Shown here piece after piece: positions 36,842 through 44,910 of a stretch of 64,000 bases of DNA. Within the stretch, counting starts at the first letter, position 1; each line of letters opens with the position of its first letter. Position numbers and translations under genes: made by a program. The notes below the pieces were generated by a model. That model was not told the origin of the DNA and searched no databases. It saw only the letters and a list, made by a program, of their open reading frames with translations. Location of the stretch: positions 62,001-126,000 of the forward strand of contig CAJXSR010000003.1 of NCBI GenBank assembly GCA_913061275.1, read 5' to 3'. This stretch comes from an uncultured Paracoccaceae bacterium (lineage in GTDB: Bacteria; Pseudomonadota; Alphaproteobacteria; Rhodobacterales; Rhodobacteraceae).

Positions 36842-38037
36842 TTTTTCACCAGACTATATTGCGTGACAGGCATCGCAGGCTTCCAGCCCACCTTGCCCCC
36901 AATGGGGCTGGCTTGGGCAAACTGCAACTTTGTCAGATCGCCACCCAAGGTCGCGTATTTTTCTAAAAGCACTTGTTCAGAGCCAAGTGTCACCGCATTA
37001 CAAACCAACCGTCCCATTGGTTTTAGGGCCGCATAGCAAAGATCAAAAACCTCTACACTTAGCCCACCACCGATGAAAATCGCATCAGGTGACGCTAAAT
37101 CCTTCAATGCCTCAGGGGCATTCCCTGCGATAAGCTGCAAGTCAAATCCGCCCAGGTTTTGCGCATTTTTCAACGCCATTTCACGCCGATCAACACGCGC
37201 TTCAATTCCTATGGCGCGGCCATTATTTGCACTGCGCATCCATTCCACAGAAACTGATCCGCAACCACAGCCAACGTCCCACAACAATGCGTTTGGCATC
37301 GGCATCAACTTGGCCATCGTTATCGCGCGAACATCCTGCTTTGTCATGGTGCCATCATGTTCAAACGCATCATCTGGTAAGCCGTATCCAATGGGCAGAA
37401 CCTGCGTATTTGGCAGTGCGATACATTCAACCGCAACCGTGTTCAGATCAGGCACAACATGTGCCCAATTTTGCGCAATCCCGTCAAAGCGCACTTCATC
37501 TGCCCCGCCCATATTGGCAAGTGCAACAAGTTTGCTTGGCCCAAAACCCATCTTTGCCAACATCGCGGCAATTTCCGCAACAGCCGCACCATTGCTGGTC
37601 AGCAACAGTAGTTTCTTACCGTTTTGTAAATGCGGTTTAATCCGCTCTATAGGACGCCCGTGAACACTCAGACATGTCGCATCTTGCAAAGCCCAACCTA
37701 TTTGTGAGGCCGCCAGTTGAAACGCTGAAACATGCGGGTAAAACCGCACTTCGCCCAAATCAAAGTTGGCTGCAATCCTGTTGCCAACCGAAAACCACAA
37801 AGGGTCGCCCGTTGCCAGAACAACCACGGTTTTTCCGCGCAATGCCTGTAATTCAGATGTCAAAGCATCAAAGGGCGACGGCCAGTTGATCTGTTCTGCC
37901 GAACTAGCACCAATCAATGCATGATGCCGTTTACCGCCAACGATATAATCCGCAGTATCTATACACGCACGCGCATTCACTGTCAGACCGTCTAGCCCAT
38001 CTTCGCCGATGCCGATAATATGCAGCCATGCTGTCAT
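36838..38037 (-). CDS. cobL: Precorrin-6Y C5,15-methyltransferase (decarboxylating)
   Basis: 399 residues with two parts, as in aerobic-route enzymes. The CbiE-like methylase (1 to about 200, GIGEDGLDGLT, ATGDPLWFSVG) precedes the CbiT-like part (about 225-399, LLWDVGCGCGSVSVEWM SAM motif). It adds two methyl groups and removes a carboxylate. Coupled to cobH and cobI by four-base overlaps. Confidence 0.93.
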   Translation of the reverse strand: MTAWLHIIGIGEDGLDGLTVNARACIDTADYIVGGKRHHALIGASSAEQINWPSPFDALTSELQALRGKTVVVLATGDPLWFSVGNRIAANFDLGEVRFYPHVSAFQLAASQIGWALQDATCLSVHGRPIERIKPHLQNGKKLLLLTSNGAAVAEIAAMLAKMGFGPSKLVALANMGGADEVRFDGIAQNWAHVVPDLNTVAVECIALPNTQVLPIGYGLPDDAFEHDGTMTKQDVRAITMAKLMPMPNALLWDVGCGCGSVSVEWMRSANNGRAIGIEARVDRREMALKNAQNLGGFDLQLIAGNAPEALKDLASPDAIFIGGGLSVEVFDLCYAALKPMGRLVCNAVTLGSEQVLLEKYATLGGDLTKLQFAQASPIGGKVGWKPAMPVTQYSLVKK

Positions 38038-38699
38038 TGTTGTATCTCAATCAACCCTGCGGCCAACGCATTGACCGCAGCCGAGGCCACTGCAGACCCG
38101 CCTTTGCGCCCGCGAAGGGTGATAAAATTGCAGTCTCTTGGGTCATTTGCCAATTCGGCTTTGCTTTCTGCTGCACCTACAAACCCAACTGGGAAACCTA
38201 GAATACAGGCAGGTTTCGGATAGCCTGCGTCCAGCAGCTCCAGTAGGTGAAACAAGGCCGTTGGCGCGTTACCGATTGCCACTACCGCCCCGTCCAAATG
38301 ATCTTTCCACAGCTCAACCGCTGCTGCTGATCTCGTATTTTCGATCTGTTTTGCCAGGTCGGGGACACCCGCTTCATTCAAGGTCACAATCACACGATTA
38401 TCCTTGGGTAGGTAACGTCGAATAATCCCAGCACCCACCATTTCGCAATCACACAAGATCGGCGCACCCGCCAATAACGCTTCGCGCCCCGCCTGCCCTG
38501 CATCGCCCGAAAAACTGATACGATCAGCTATTTCCACCATACCACAGGCATGAATCAGCCGTGTGACTACTGCCTGCAAGTCTTGCGGAAACCGGCCCAA
38601 ATTCGCCTCACGTGTAACCGTTGCAAAGCTTTGCTTGTAGATTGCATTAGGTACACGTTCATAATTCAAACGCCGTATATGTGGGGGCTGTTTGGTCAC
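38034..38699 (-). CDS. cobH: Precorrin-8X methylmutase
   Basis: 221 residues. The fold and motifs (RISFSGDAGQAGREALLAG, DCEMVGAGI, IGNAPTALFHLLE, FPVGFVGAAESK) are those of CobH/CbiC. It moves a methyl group from C11 to C12 to give hydrogenobyrinic acid. It overlaps cbiX upstream and cobL downstream by four bases each. Confidence 0.95.
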   Translation of the reverse strand: MTKQPPHIRRLNYERVPNAIYKQSFATVTREANLGRFPQDLQAVVTRLIHACGMVEIADRISFSGDAGQAGREALLAGAPILCDCEMVGAGIIRRYLPKDNRVIVTLNEAGVPDLAKQIENTRSAAAVELWKDHLDGAVVAIGNAPTALFHLLELLDAGYPKPACILGFPVGFVGAAESKAELANDPRDCNFITLRGRKGGSAVASAAVNALAAGLIEIQQ

Positions 38700-39805
38700 T
38701 TTTTACGGGTGCTTTCTGGGCCATGTGGGTGTTTCGCATGAGGGTATTCAGCATGGACATGATCGTGGTGATGGACATGATCCTGATCATGGCTGTGCGA
38801 ATGGTCATGGTCGTGATGGTGGTGATGATGATCTTCCAGATACAAGCGGCACTCGCCCGTGCAATAAGTATCACAGCGTTCGCAATCTTCCACGTTTGAA
38901 CCGGGCGCTTCAGCGCCTTGGCCTTCCACATGGTGGTGGTGGCTTTCTTGCGGCGCACCGACCTCATGTTCAAAACCCAAAATCTGGGTACGGTATTTAC
39001 AAACGGCGCAGTTATCAGGGGGGATTTCGCCAACCTGTTCGGTGATGCGTTCAGCGAAGGTTTCAATAACCTTGTCGTGGTCATTTAGATATGCCGCTTT
39101 GACAAATTCAATATTACCGTATTTTTCAGCGCATTTATCAGTAAATCCGTAAATTCGGTCAATCAAAATACCAGAAAATAGGAAATACGGGAAAACAATA
39201 ACACGTTTGTAACCCAACTTGGCCACATGATCCAAACAGGGTTCTACCAGTGGGAATGTCACGCCTGAATAACCCACTTCACACCAGCCAAATCCAAACC
39301 CTTCCCACAGCATGCGGGCAATTTTGGACACGTTGGAATTGGCATCAGGGTCAGACGCACCGCGCCCGATCACAACCAGTGCAGTTTCTTCCAACGGCAC
39401 TTCACCCTGTTCTGAATTTGCCTTATCAACCGCTTCTTGAATACGTGCGCCAGCAGCTGCGATCATCTTTGGGTCAACGCCCAATTCGCGGCCATAAAGC
39501 ACTTCGATATTATTTTCAGCGGCGTATTTATTCAGCACAGTAGGGATGTCATTCTTGGAATGCATCGCGGCAAACAACATACCAGGTACAGCCAGAATTT
39601 TCGTACACCCCTGATCGCGCAATTTATCCAGTCCCACGCGGATCACCGGGTTAGCAAACTCAAGATAGCCGTATTCAACGGGCCATTCTGGTGGCAGGTA
39701 AGCTGGCAATCGCTCAGCAAGAACCGAAAATTCCCGAACAGCATCTTCGCTGCGCGACCCATGCCCGCAAATCATTACCCCGATTTTTTCAGCCTTAACA
39801 CTCAT
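38696..39805 (-). CDS. cbiX: Sirohydrochlorin cobaltochelatase CbiX, long form with Cys/His-rich tail
   Basis: 369 residues. Two CbiX-like chelatase halves (about 5-135 with catalytic His in CGHGSR at 13-18, and about 140-262) are followed by a C-terminal metal-binding tail: CAVC at 266-269, CERC at 308-311 plus Cys 315 and 319, and a run of histidines and aspartates at about 326-361. The long CbiX family is known to carry a His-rich stretch and a Cys cluster. It inserts cobalt early, into sirohydrochlorin. It overlaps the upstream small gene and cobH. Confidence 0.9.
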   Translation of the reverse strand: MSVKAEKIGVMICGHGSRSEDAVREFSVLAERLPAYLPPEWPVEYGYLEFANPVIRVGLDKLRDQGCTKILAVPGMLFAAMHSKNDIPTVLNKYAAENNIEVLYGRELGVDPKMIAAAGARIQEAVDKANSEQGEVPLEETALVVIGRGASDPDANSNVSKIARMLWEGFGFGWCEVGYSGVTFPLVEPCLDHVAKLGYKRVIVFPYFLFSGILIDRIYGFTDKCAEKYGNIEFVKAAYLNDHDKVIETFAERITEQVGEIPPDNCAVCKYRTQILGFEHEVGAPQESHHHHVEGQGAEAPGSNVEDCERCDTYCTGECRLYLEDHHHHHHDHDHSHSHDQDHVHHHDHVHAEYPHAKHPHGPESTRKK

Positions 39806-40020
39806 GCTTCTTGCGCCTCTTCAGTATCTGCATCGTCAACTTTGTCATCTGCATCCTCTTTAGCGCCCTTCAAAATTCCCCACAGGCCTAATGCAACAGC
39901 CCCGCCTAAGGCTGCGATCCCTAGCCAGTGGTCATGCCCGAAGGCTTCGCCAATATGCCCTACATCTGCAAACACTACAGTCGGGGATAAAACCAAAAAA
40001 ATGCTAAGTAAAATTTTCAT
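39802..40020 (-). CDS. Small exported or membrane protein at the head of the cobalamin operon
   Basis: 72 residues: signal peptide (MKILLSIFLVLSPTVVFA), a short His-containing stretch (VGHIGEAFGHDHW), one transmembrane helix (LGIAALGGAVALGLWGIL) and an acidic tail. It resembles a small Rhodobacteraceae family that I recall as DUF6732, though this is from memory. The histidines could bind cobalt or another metal. AGGAG precedes the start and it overlaps cbiX by four bases, so it is the first gene of the operon. Confidence 0.65.
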   Translation of the reverse strand: MKILLSIFLVLSPTVVFADVGHIGEAFGHDHWLGIAALGGAVALGLWGILKGAKEDADDKVDDADTEEAQEA

Positions 40021-40136
40021 AAACCACTCCTAATTTTAAACAGAAAAGGGGCGTGTTTTTCTGACGATGTTCTGTTGCACCCCCTACTTGGGTCGATGCG
40101 CGAAAACGCTCCTCTCTGGCCCAATGGGCTTCGTCT
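40021..40136 (-). ncRNA. Structured 5' leader of the cobalamin operon; possible attenuator or riboswitch
   Basis: The predicted transcript start near 40136 gives a 116-base leader. On the minus strand it can form a hairpin at 40129-40119 (GCCC/GGGC), one at 40109-40100 (GCG/CGC) and one at 40093-40079 (ACCC/GGGT). The last one competes with a 7-bp stem (40078-40084 with 40048-40055, one bulge) that is followed by UUUU at 40047-40044, the usual layout of a terminator/antiterminator switch. A five-base pairing (40063-40067 with 40131-40135) could close the whole. The cobalamin riboswitch B12 box (GCCACTG) is absent. Confidence 0.4.
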
Positions 40137-40142
40137 GATTGT

Positions 40143-40171
40143 TATATATGCTTAGGCTTTATCACATGCAA
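40143..40171 (-). promoter_or_regulatory. Promoter of the cobalamin operon
   Basis: On the minus strand TTGCAT (40166-40171) and TATATA (40143-40148) are spaced by exactly 17 bases. The start point would fall near 40136, immediately before the first hairpin of the leader. Confidence 0.6.
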
Positions 40172-40300
40172 TCTAAAACCCGCCCAATTATCACACACAA
40201 GCGACAAAGGATTGTTGCAAAATAACAAACTCTGTAATGCAGGTTTTTCAGATGCAGCATAGAAATTTATCCGTTACCCCATAGCGAAAGGAGACTTCTT

Positions 40301-41272
40301 ATGGGTCAATTAGTTGATGGAAAATGGTCGACCGAATGGTACGACACTAAAACCTCAGATGGTAAGTTTGTGCGATCAAATGCTGCATTTCGTAATTGGA
40401 TAACTGCGGATGGCAGTCCTGGCCCCAGTGGTATTGGCGGCTACAAGGCTGAAACCGGCCGTTATCATCTTTATGTATCTGCCGCGTGTCCTTGGGCGCA
40501 CCGCACATTGATTTACCGCACTTTGAAAAACCTAGAAGACCATATCAGCGTTGATTTGGTACACCCCGATATGCTGGATGATGGTTGGACGTTTCAAAAA
40601 GATGGGCTGGCACAAGGTGATAGCTTGTTTAATGAGGCTTATTTACGCGATATATATCGTCGTGCCGACCCTAATGTATCGGGGCGCGTCACCGTGCCAA
40701 TTCTTTGGGACAAGAAAACAAACACAATCGTTTCTAACGAATCGTCTGAAATTATCCGTATGTTTAATTCAGCCTTTAACGATATCACTGGCAATACGGA
40801 TGATTATTATCCTGAACCATTGCGTGAAACGATTGATGCCTTAAATGACTTAATTTATCCGAACGTAAACAATGGCGTTTATCAAGCTGGGTTTGCCACA
40901 TCACAAGCAGCCTATGATGATGCCGTTGGTAAGCTTTTTGAAACACTTGATTGGTTGGAAAATCATTTGGGCCAAAACCGATACCTTGCAGGTGATACAA
41001 TAACCGAGGCCGATTGGCGCTTGTTCACAACGTTGGTGCGCTTTGACCCTGTCTATGTTTTGCACTTCAAATGTAATCGTAACCGCATCGTCGATTTGCC
41101 AAATCTATGGGCCTATACACGTGAACTTTATCAATACCGTACAGTGAAAAATACGGTGAACTTCGATCATATCATTCGTCATTACCACTACAGTCACGAT
41201 TCAATCAGCCCCTATAGGATTATGCCCATTAATCCTGTAATAAATTGGCAGGAACCTCATGGCCGTGATTGA
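40301..41272 (+). CDS. Glutathionyl-hydroquinone reductase (Xi-class GST)
   Basis: 323 residues. The active-site cysteine lies in SAACPWAHRTLI (about residue 66), the hallmark of the YqjG/ECM4 family, followed by SNESSEIIRMFN. It reduces glutathionyl-hydroquinones with glutathione. AAGGAG lies upstream of the ATG. Its 3' end overlaps by 44 bases the ancestral end of the frameshifted response-regulator gene on the other strand. Confidence 0.92.
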   Translation: MGQLVDGKWSTEWYDTKTSDGKFVRSNAAFRNWITADGSPGPSGIGGYKAETGRYHLYVSAACPWAHRTLIYRTLKNLEDHISVDLVHPDMLDDGWTFQKDGLAQGDSLFNEAYLRDIYRRADPNVSGRVTVPILWDKKTNTIVSNESSEIIRMFNSAFNDITGNTDDYYPEPLRETIDALNDLIYPNVNNGVYQAGFATSQAAYDDAVGKLFETLDWLENHLGQNRYLAGDTITEADWRLFTTLVRFDPVYVLHFKCNRNRIVDLPNLWAYTRELYQYRTVKNTVNFDHIIRHYHYSHDSISPYRIMPINPVINWQEPHGRD

Positions 41273-41641
41273 CAGTTTTACTACAGTGATCGACAACAGC
41301 AGCCAGATCATCTGGCTCAACTGGTTGGTTCATAAAGCCGCGTGCGTTTGGTAAAATATCAAAAATCGAGCCATCAGAAAAAAACTGCTGGCCGATACAA
41401 CAATGATTGAAATGTCTGGGTTCTTATAGCTTGCAAAATCAGAGATCGCCAACGCGCTTGCATTGGGCATCACCAGATCAATCACCAAAACATCCCAGCA
41501 ATGAAACTGTAGTTTCTCGATTGCTTCAGGCTGACTAACAGCCAGATCAACATCAAAACCCTGCTGGATTAAAAACTTCTGCCAAAGCAATCCAAGCTTT
41601 TCCTGAGCCTCTACAATCAATACCTGCGACTGCATAACCAC
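41229..41641 (-). pseudogene. Frameshifted stand-alone response-regulator receiver
   Basis: The intact frame (41641 to 41330) gives 103 residues of a receiver domain: VLIVEA, phospho-acceptor Asp in VLVIDLVMPN, and IIVVSAS. It then falls out of frame in a run of seven T on the minus strand (near 41378). One added T restores the reading to TAA at 41229, for 137 residues with a normal receiver C-terminus ending in a VEPDDLAAVVDH helix. The usual conserved lysine is Gln-Pro in that tail, and the acidic pair after beta-1 is Glu-Ala, so signalling may be degenerate. Could be a true mutation, a programmed slip, or a sequencing error in the homopolymer. Confidence 0.7.
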
Positions 41642-41663
41642 ACCTCACACACCTGCACCCTTG

Positions 41664-41695
41664 AACAAGTTTTGATCAAAATGCGTTAACAAGTT
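41664..41695. promoter_or_regulatory. Palindrome flanked by direct repeats upstream of DUF1636
   Basis: The perfect 12-bp palindrome TTTTGATCAAAA (41670-41681) is bordered by two copies of AACAAGTT (41664-41671 and 41688-41695), in the divergent gap between the receiver gene and DUF1636. It could be an operator. It is not a full FNR box. Confidence 0.35.
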
Positions 41696-41781
41696 CTTAA
41701 TTTTTACAAAACCAGTCGTTTCTGATTGTGTTTTCTGGCCATCTTCTGTTGTAAAGATGCAAATCAAATAAGGAACAGCCG

Positions 41782-42165
41782 ATGACTACCGTCATTACCG
41801 TTTGCGATACCTGCAAATCCGAAACCACACTTACACCCGACGCCCCTGAAAAGGATGGTGCAAAACTCGCAACCTTGATTGAGGCCGCTAATCAAGAAAA
41901 CTCTGATGTTGTAGTGCGCAGACATTCCTGCCTTATGGGATGTAGCCACGGTTGTAACATTGCAATACAGGCGCCTGATAAACTGACATATGTTTTAGGA
42001 CGGTTTGAACCGATTGAAGAGGCTGCAAAAGGTATCGTAGAATACGCAACCCTTCACAGCCAAAGCGCATTAGGGCAAGTCCCTTTCAAACAGTGGCCTC
42101 AAGCCATCAAAGGGCATTTTGTTTCACGCATCCCTACCTTAACCAAAGCAGCCGACCAAGAATAA
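41782..42165 (+). CDS. DUF1636 putative metal-binding protein
   Basis: 127 residues. The N-terminal TVCDTCKSE and the central SCLMGCSHGCNIAIQ carry five cysteines, resembling the thioredoxin-like ferredoxin fold. DUF1636 genes are often found with cobalamin genes, and here it is coupled to cobC by a one-base stop/start overlap (TAATG). AAGGAA precedes the start. Metal or Fe-S binding is inferred from the cysteines. Confidence 0.82.
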   Translation: MTTVITVCDTCKSETTLTPDAPEKDGAKLATLIEAANQENSDVVVRRHSCLMGCSHGCNIAIQAPDKLTYVLGRFEPIEEAAKGIVEYATLHSQSALGQVPFKQWPQAIKGHFVSRIPTLTKAADQE

Positions 42166-43121
42166 TGGCGCCAATCATACGGGATCATGGTGGCAACTTG
42201 GATAAGGCGATGCGCCAGTTTGGTGGGCAACGCCATAACTGGCTTGACCTATCAACAGGCATCAACCCAAACCCTTACCATATGCCAGAAATTCCCAACC
42301 ATTTCTGGCATGTTTTACCCGATGCGCAATCACAAGCCGACCTGCTTGCGGCAGCAAGAAAGTTTTGGGCTATTCCAGATGAAGCAAAAATTATACCTGC
42401 GTCAGGCGTTTCAGCTATCATCGCATTATTGCCCAGCTTAGGTGATTTTTCACAAGTCAGCATTCTTAACCCAACTTACAATGAATTTTCAGCGTCGTTT
42501 ACGGGGCATGATTACACCCTAAAAAATACGGCACCAGTTCAAGTGCGCGTGCATCCAAACAACCCTGATGGGCGTGTATTCACACGCGCAGAAATAGAAA
42601 CCCAACACGACCAACTAACCATCATAGACGAAAGTTTTTGTGATACATGCCCTGAAAACTCTTTAATTGATCTGGCAGCCAACCCTGACCACATCATTCT
42701 AAAAGGGATGGGTAAGTTTTGGGGCCTTGCGGGGCTTCGATTGGGGTTTGCCATTGCTATGCCTGAACTTGCAGACAAAATATCCCAACGGCTTGGCCCG
42801 TGGAGCATTTCTGGGCCTGCGCAATTTATTGGCCAAAATGCATTAACAAACCTTCAGTGGGCTAAAGATACACGCACACAGCTTGCGCATATGGCAAATC
42901 AACTTGATACTATCCTAATACAGAACAAACTAAGCATCATCGGGGGTACAACTTTGTTCAGGCTAGCCCATACACATGACGCAAAATCTTTGCACCAGCA
43001 CCTATGCGAACATCATATTCTTACACGCATCTTTCCCTATTCCGATAATTGGGTCAGATTTGGCCTGCCTGCAAATGATACAGATTTAACCCGCCTGAAT
43101 GACGCTTTAGAGTTATATTAA
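42165..43121 (+). CDS. cobC: L-threonine-O-3-phosphate decarboxylase
   Basis: A 318-residue PLP-dependent class I aminotransferase-fold protein. It opens with IRDHGGNLDKAMRQFGG and WLDLSTGINPNPY, diagnostic for this family; the PLP lysine is in ILKGMGKFWGLAGLRLG. It supplies (R)-1-amino-2-propanol phosphate, the aminopropanol arm of cobalamin. The ATG at 42165 overlaps the DUF1636 stop by one base and the same happens at its end with cbiB. Confidence 0.9.
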   Translation: MAPIIRDHGGNLDKAMRQFGGQRHNWLDLSTGINPNPYHMPEIPNHFWHVLPDAQSQADLLAAARKFWAIPDEAKIIPASGVSAIIALLPSLGDFSQVSILNPTYNEFSASFTGHDYTLKNTAPVQVRVHPNNPDGRVFTRAEIETQHDQLTIIDESFCDTCPENSLIDLAANPDHIILKGMGKFWGLAGLRLGFAIAMPELADKISQRLGPWSISGPAQFIGQNALTNLQWAKDTRTQLAHMANQLDTILIQNKLSIIGGTTLFRLAHTHDAKSLHQHLCEHHILTRIFPYSDNWVRFGLPANDTDLTRLNDALELY

Positions 43122-44038
43122 TGGGCCACTTGGAAATCCTGCTAATTGCAATCATTCTAGACGCTGTTTTTGGTGAACCCGATTGGATTTGGAAACGCAT
43201 CCCCCACCCGATTGAGGTTACGGGCAACTGTATCCGCTGGTTTGATGACACGTTAAACACAGGATCATTTCAGAAAATAAAAGGCTTTGTGGTAACTGGA
43301 ATTCTTGTTTTAGGGGCAGGGATTTTGGGATGGATTTTAACAAAACTACCCGATTTCGGTCTTATAGAAATCATAGTTGTTGCCGTTCTACTTGCACATA
43401 AAAGTCTGGTGCAACATGTCATGAATGTAGCCGTCGCATTGGCTCAAGACATTACCCTAGGGCGTTTAGAGGTCGCAAAAATTGTTGGGCGCACCACAGA
43501 TCAACTTCAACCAAGTGATGTCACACGCGCCGCAATAGAAAGTGCCGCTGAAAATTTTTCAGACGGAGTTATAGCACCTGCTCTTTGGTATCTGGTTTTT
43601 GGCCTGCCTGGTATATTGATTTACAAAGCCATCAATACCGCAGACTCGATGATAGGCTATAAAACTGAAAAGCATAGTGATTTTGGGTATCCCGCGGCCA
43701 AATTGGACGATATTTTAAACTGGGTGCCAGCACGGTTCACCAGCCTGATTATTTGCTTAACACATAAGCCGCGCGCAAGTTTTGACATTGTCCTTGATGA
43801 TGCAAGTTTACACCGATCCCCAAACGCAGGGTGGCCCGAAGCGGCAATGGCAGCGGTTCTGGGCATCGCTTTGGCAGGGCCGCGCAGTTACGATGGGCAA
43901 AAAGTAGATTATCCGTATGTGAATGCACAAGCGCGACACCAGCTTGACCCAGAGGATATTCGCCGATCCGTTTCAACACTGAATATCGTTTGGACAGGCT
44001 TTGCCCTAGTCCTATTCTTAGGTATTTTGGTTTTCTAA
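43121..44038 (+). CDS. cbiB: Adenosylcobinamide-phosphate synthase
   Basis: A 305-residue inner-membrane protein (also named CobD in aerobic nomenclature). DAVFGEPDWIWKRIPHP near the N-terminus, AAIESAAENFSDGVIAPALWY in the middle and WPEAAMAAVLGIALAGP near the end are the CbiB hallmarks. It attaches the aminopropanol phosphate made by the preceding enzyme to adenosylcobyric acid. Stop shared with the convergent rmlA gene. Confidence 0.93.
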   Translation: MGHLEILLIAIILDAVFGEPDWIWKRIPHPIEVTGNCIRWFDDTLNTGSFQKIKGFVVTGILVLGAGILGWILTKLPDFGLIEIIVVAVLLAHKSLVQHVMNVAVALAQDITLGRLEVAKIVGRTTDQLQPSDVTRAAIESAAENFSDGVIAPALWYLVFGLPGILIYKAINTADSMIGYKTEKHSDFGYPAAKLDDILNWVPARFTSLIICLTHKPRASFDIVLDDASLHRSPNAGWPEAAMAAVLGIALAGPRSYDGQKVDYPYVNAQARHQLDPEDIRRSVSTLNIVWTGFALVLFLGILVF

Positions 44039-44910
44039 GGCCATTCCAAGCTTTTCAAATACGCCCCATATTCATTTTTACCATATGTTTTGGCCATTTC
44101 TAAAACCTGTGTTTGGTCTATCCACCCATTTGCATAGGCAATCTCTTCCAAGCATCCTGTTTGCAATCCTTGCCGCGCTTGAAGTGTGCGCACAAAGTTC
44201 CCCGCATCCAACAAGCTTGCATGTGTGCCTGTATCCAGCCAGGCATAACCACGCCCCATCAATTTTACATCCAACAAGCCGTCTTCAAGATAGCTTTCTA
44301 AAACCGATGCAATTTCCACCTCGCCACGGGCAGAAGGTTTTACCAATCGCGCCCGTTCAGGTGCCGTTCCATCCAAAAAGTAAAGCCCTGTTACCGCATA
44401 ATTTGATGGGGGTATTTGGGGTTTTTCGATGATCTGTGTAACCTTGCCATCCGCACCCATTGCCAAAACACCATACCGTTCAGGGTCACTTACCCTATAG
44501 CCAAATACGGTGCCACCATCCTGTTTAGTATCCGCTTCAATTAGTGTTTTCGACAAATCATTGCCAAAGAAGATATTATCGCCCAGTACCATCGCAGAAG
44601 GTGCGCCATCCAAAAAATCTTCAGCTAACACATAAGCTTGCGCCAAGCCTTCAGGTTTAGGTTGCACAACATATGTAATCACAAGGCCCCATTGTGACCC
44701 ATCCCCAAGCACGCGAATGAACTGATCTTGGTCGTGGGGTGTGGTTATCACACAGATTTCCTGAATTCCCGTCAGCATCAATGCCGACAAAGGATAGTAT
44801 ATCATCGGCTTATCGTACACAGGCAGCAACTGCTTCGAGACCCCCAAAGTTACAGGATATAAACGTGTACCCGTTCCCCCTGCCAAAATAATCCCTTTAC
44901 GTTTTTTCAT
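44035..44910 (-). CDS. rmlA: Glucose-1-phosphate thymidylyltransferase
   Basis: 291 residues, with the signature GGTGTRLYPVTLGVSKQLLP and DKPMIYYPLSALM near the N-terminus. It makes dTDP-glucose, the first step to dTDP-L-rhamnose. Last gene of the rmlCBDA operon; it overlaps rmlD by 14 bases. Confidence 0.96.
   Translation of the reverse strand: MKKRKGIILAGGTGTRLYPVTLGVSKQLLPVYDKPMIYYPLSALMLTGIQEICVITTPHDQDQFIRVLGDGSQWGLVITYVVQPKPEGLAQAYVLAEDFLDGAPSAMVLGDNIFFGNDLSKTLIEADTKQDGGTVFGYRVSDPERYGVLAMGADGKVTQIIEKPQIPPSNYAVTGLYFLDGTAPERARLVKPSARGEVEIASVLESYLEDGLLDVKLMGRGYAWLDTGTHASLLDAGNFVRTLQARQGLQTGCLEEIAYANGWIDQTQVLEMAKTYGKNEYGAYLKSLEWP

Noticed and set aside
40021-40300. Cobalamin riboswitch
   Set aside because: The B12 box GCCACTG is absent from both strands of the leader, so the standard class was not called; the region is reported as an unclassified leader.
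40301-41272. Ordinary glutathione S-transferase
   Set aside because: The ACPWAHR active site and the family-specific blocks mark the Xi-class glutathionyl-hydroquinone reductase instead.
41670-41681. FNR/Anr-type box
   Set aside because: The sequence TTTTGATCAAAA lacks the TTGAT-N4-ATCAA spacing needed.
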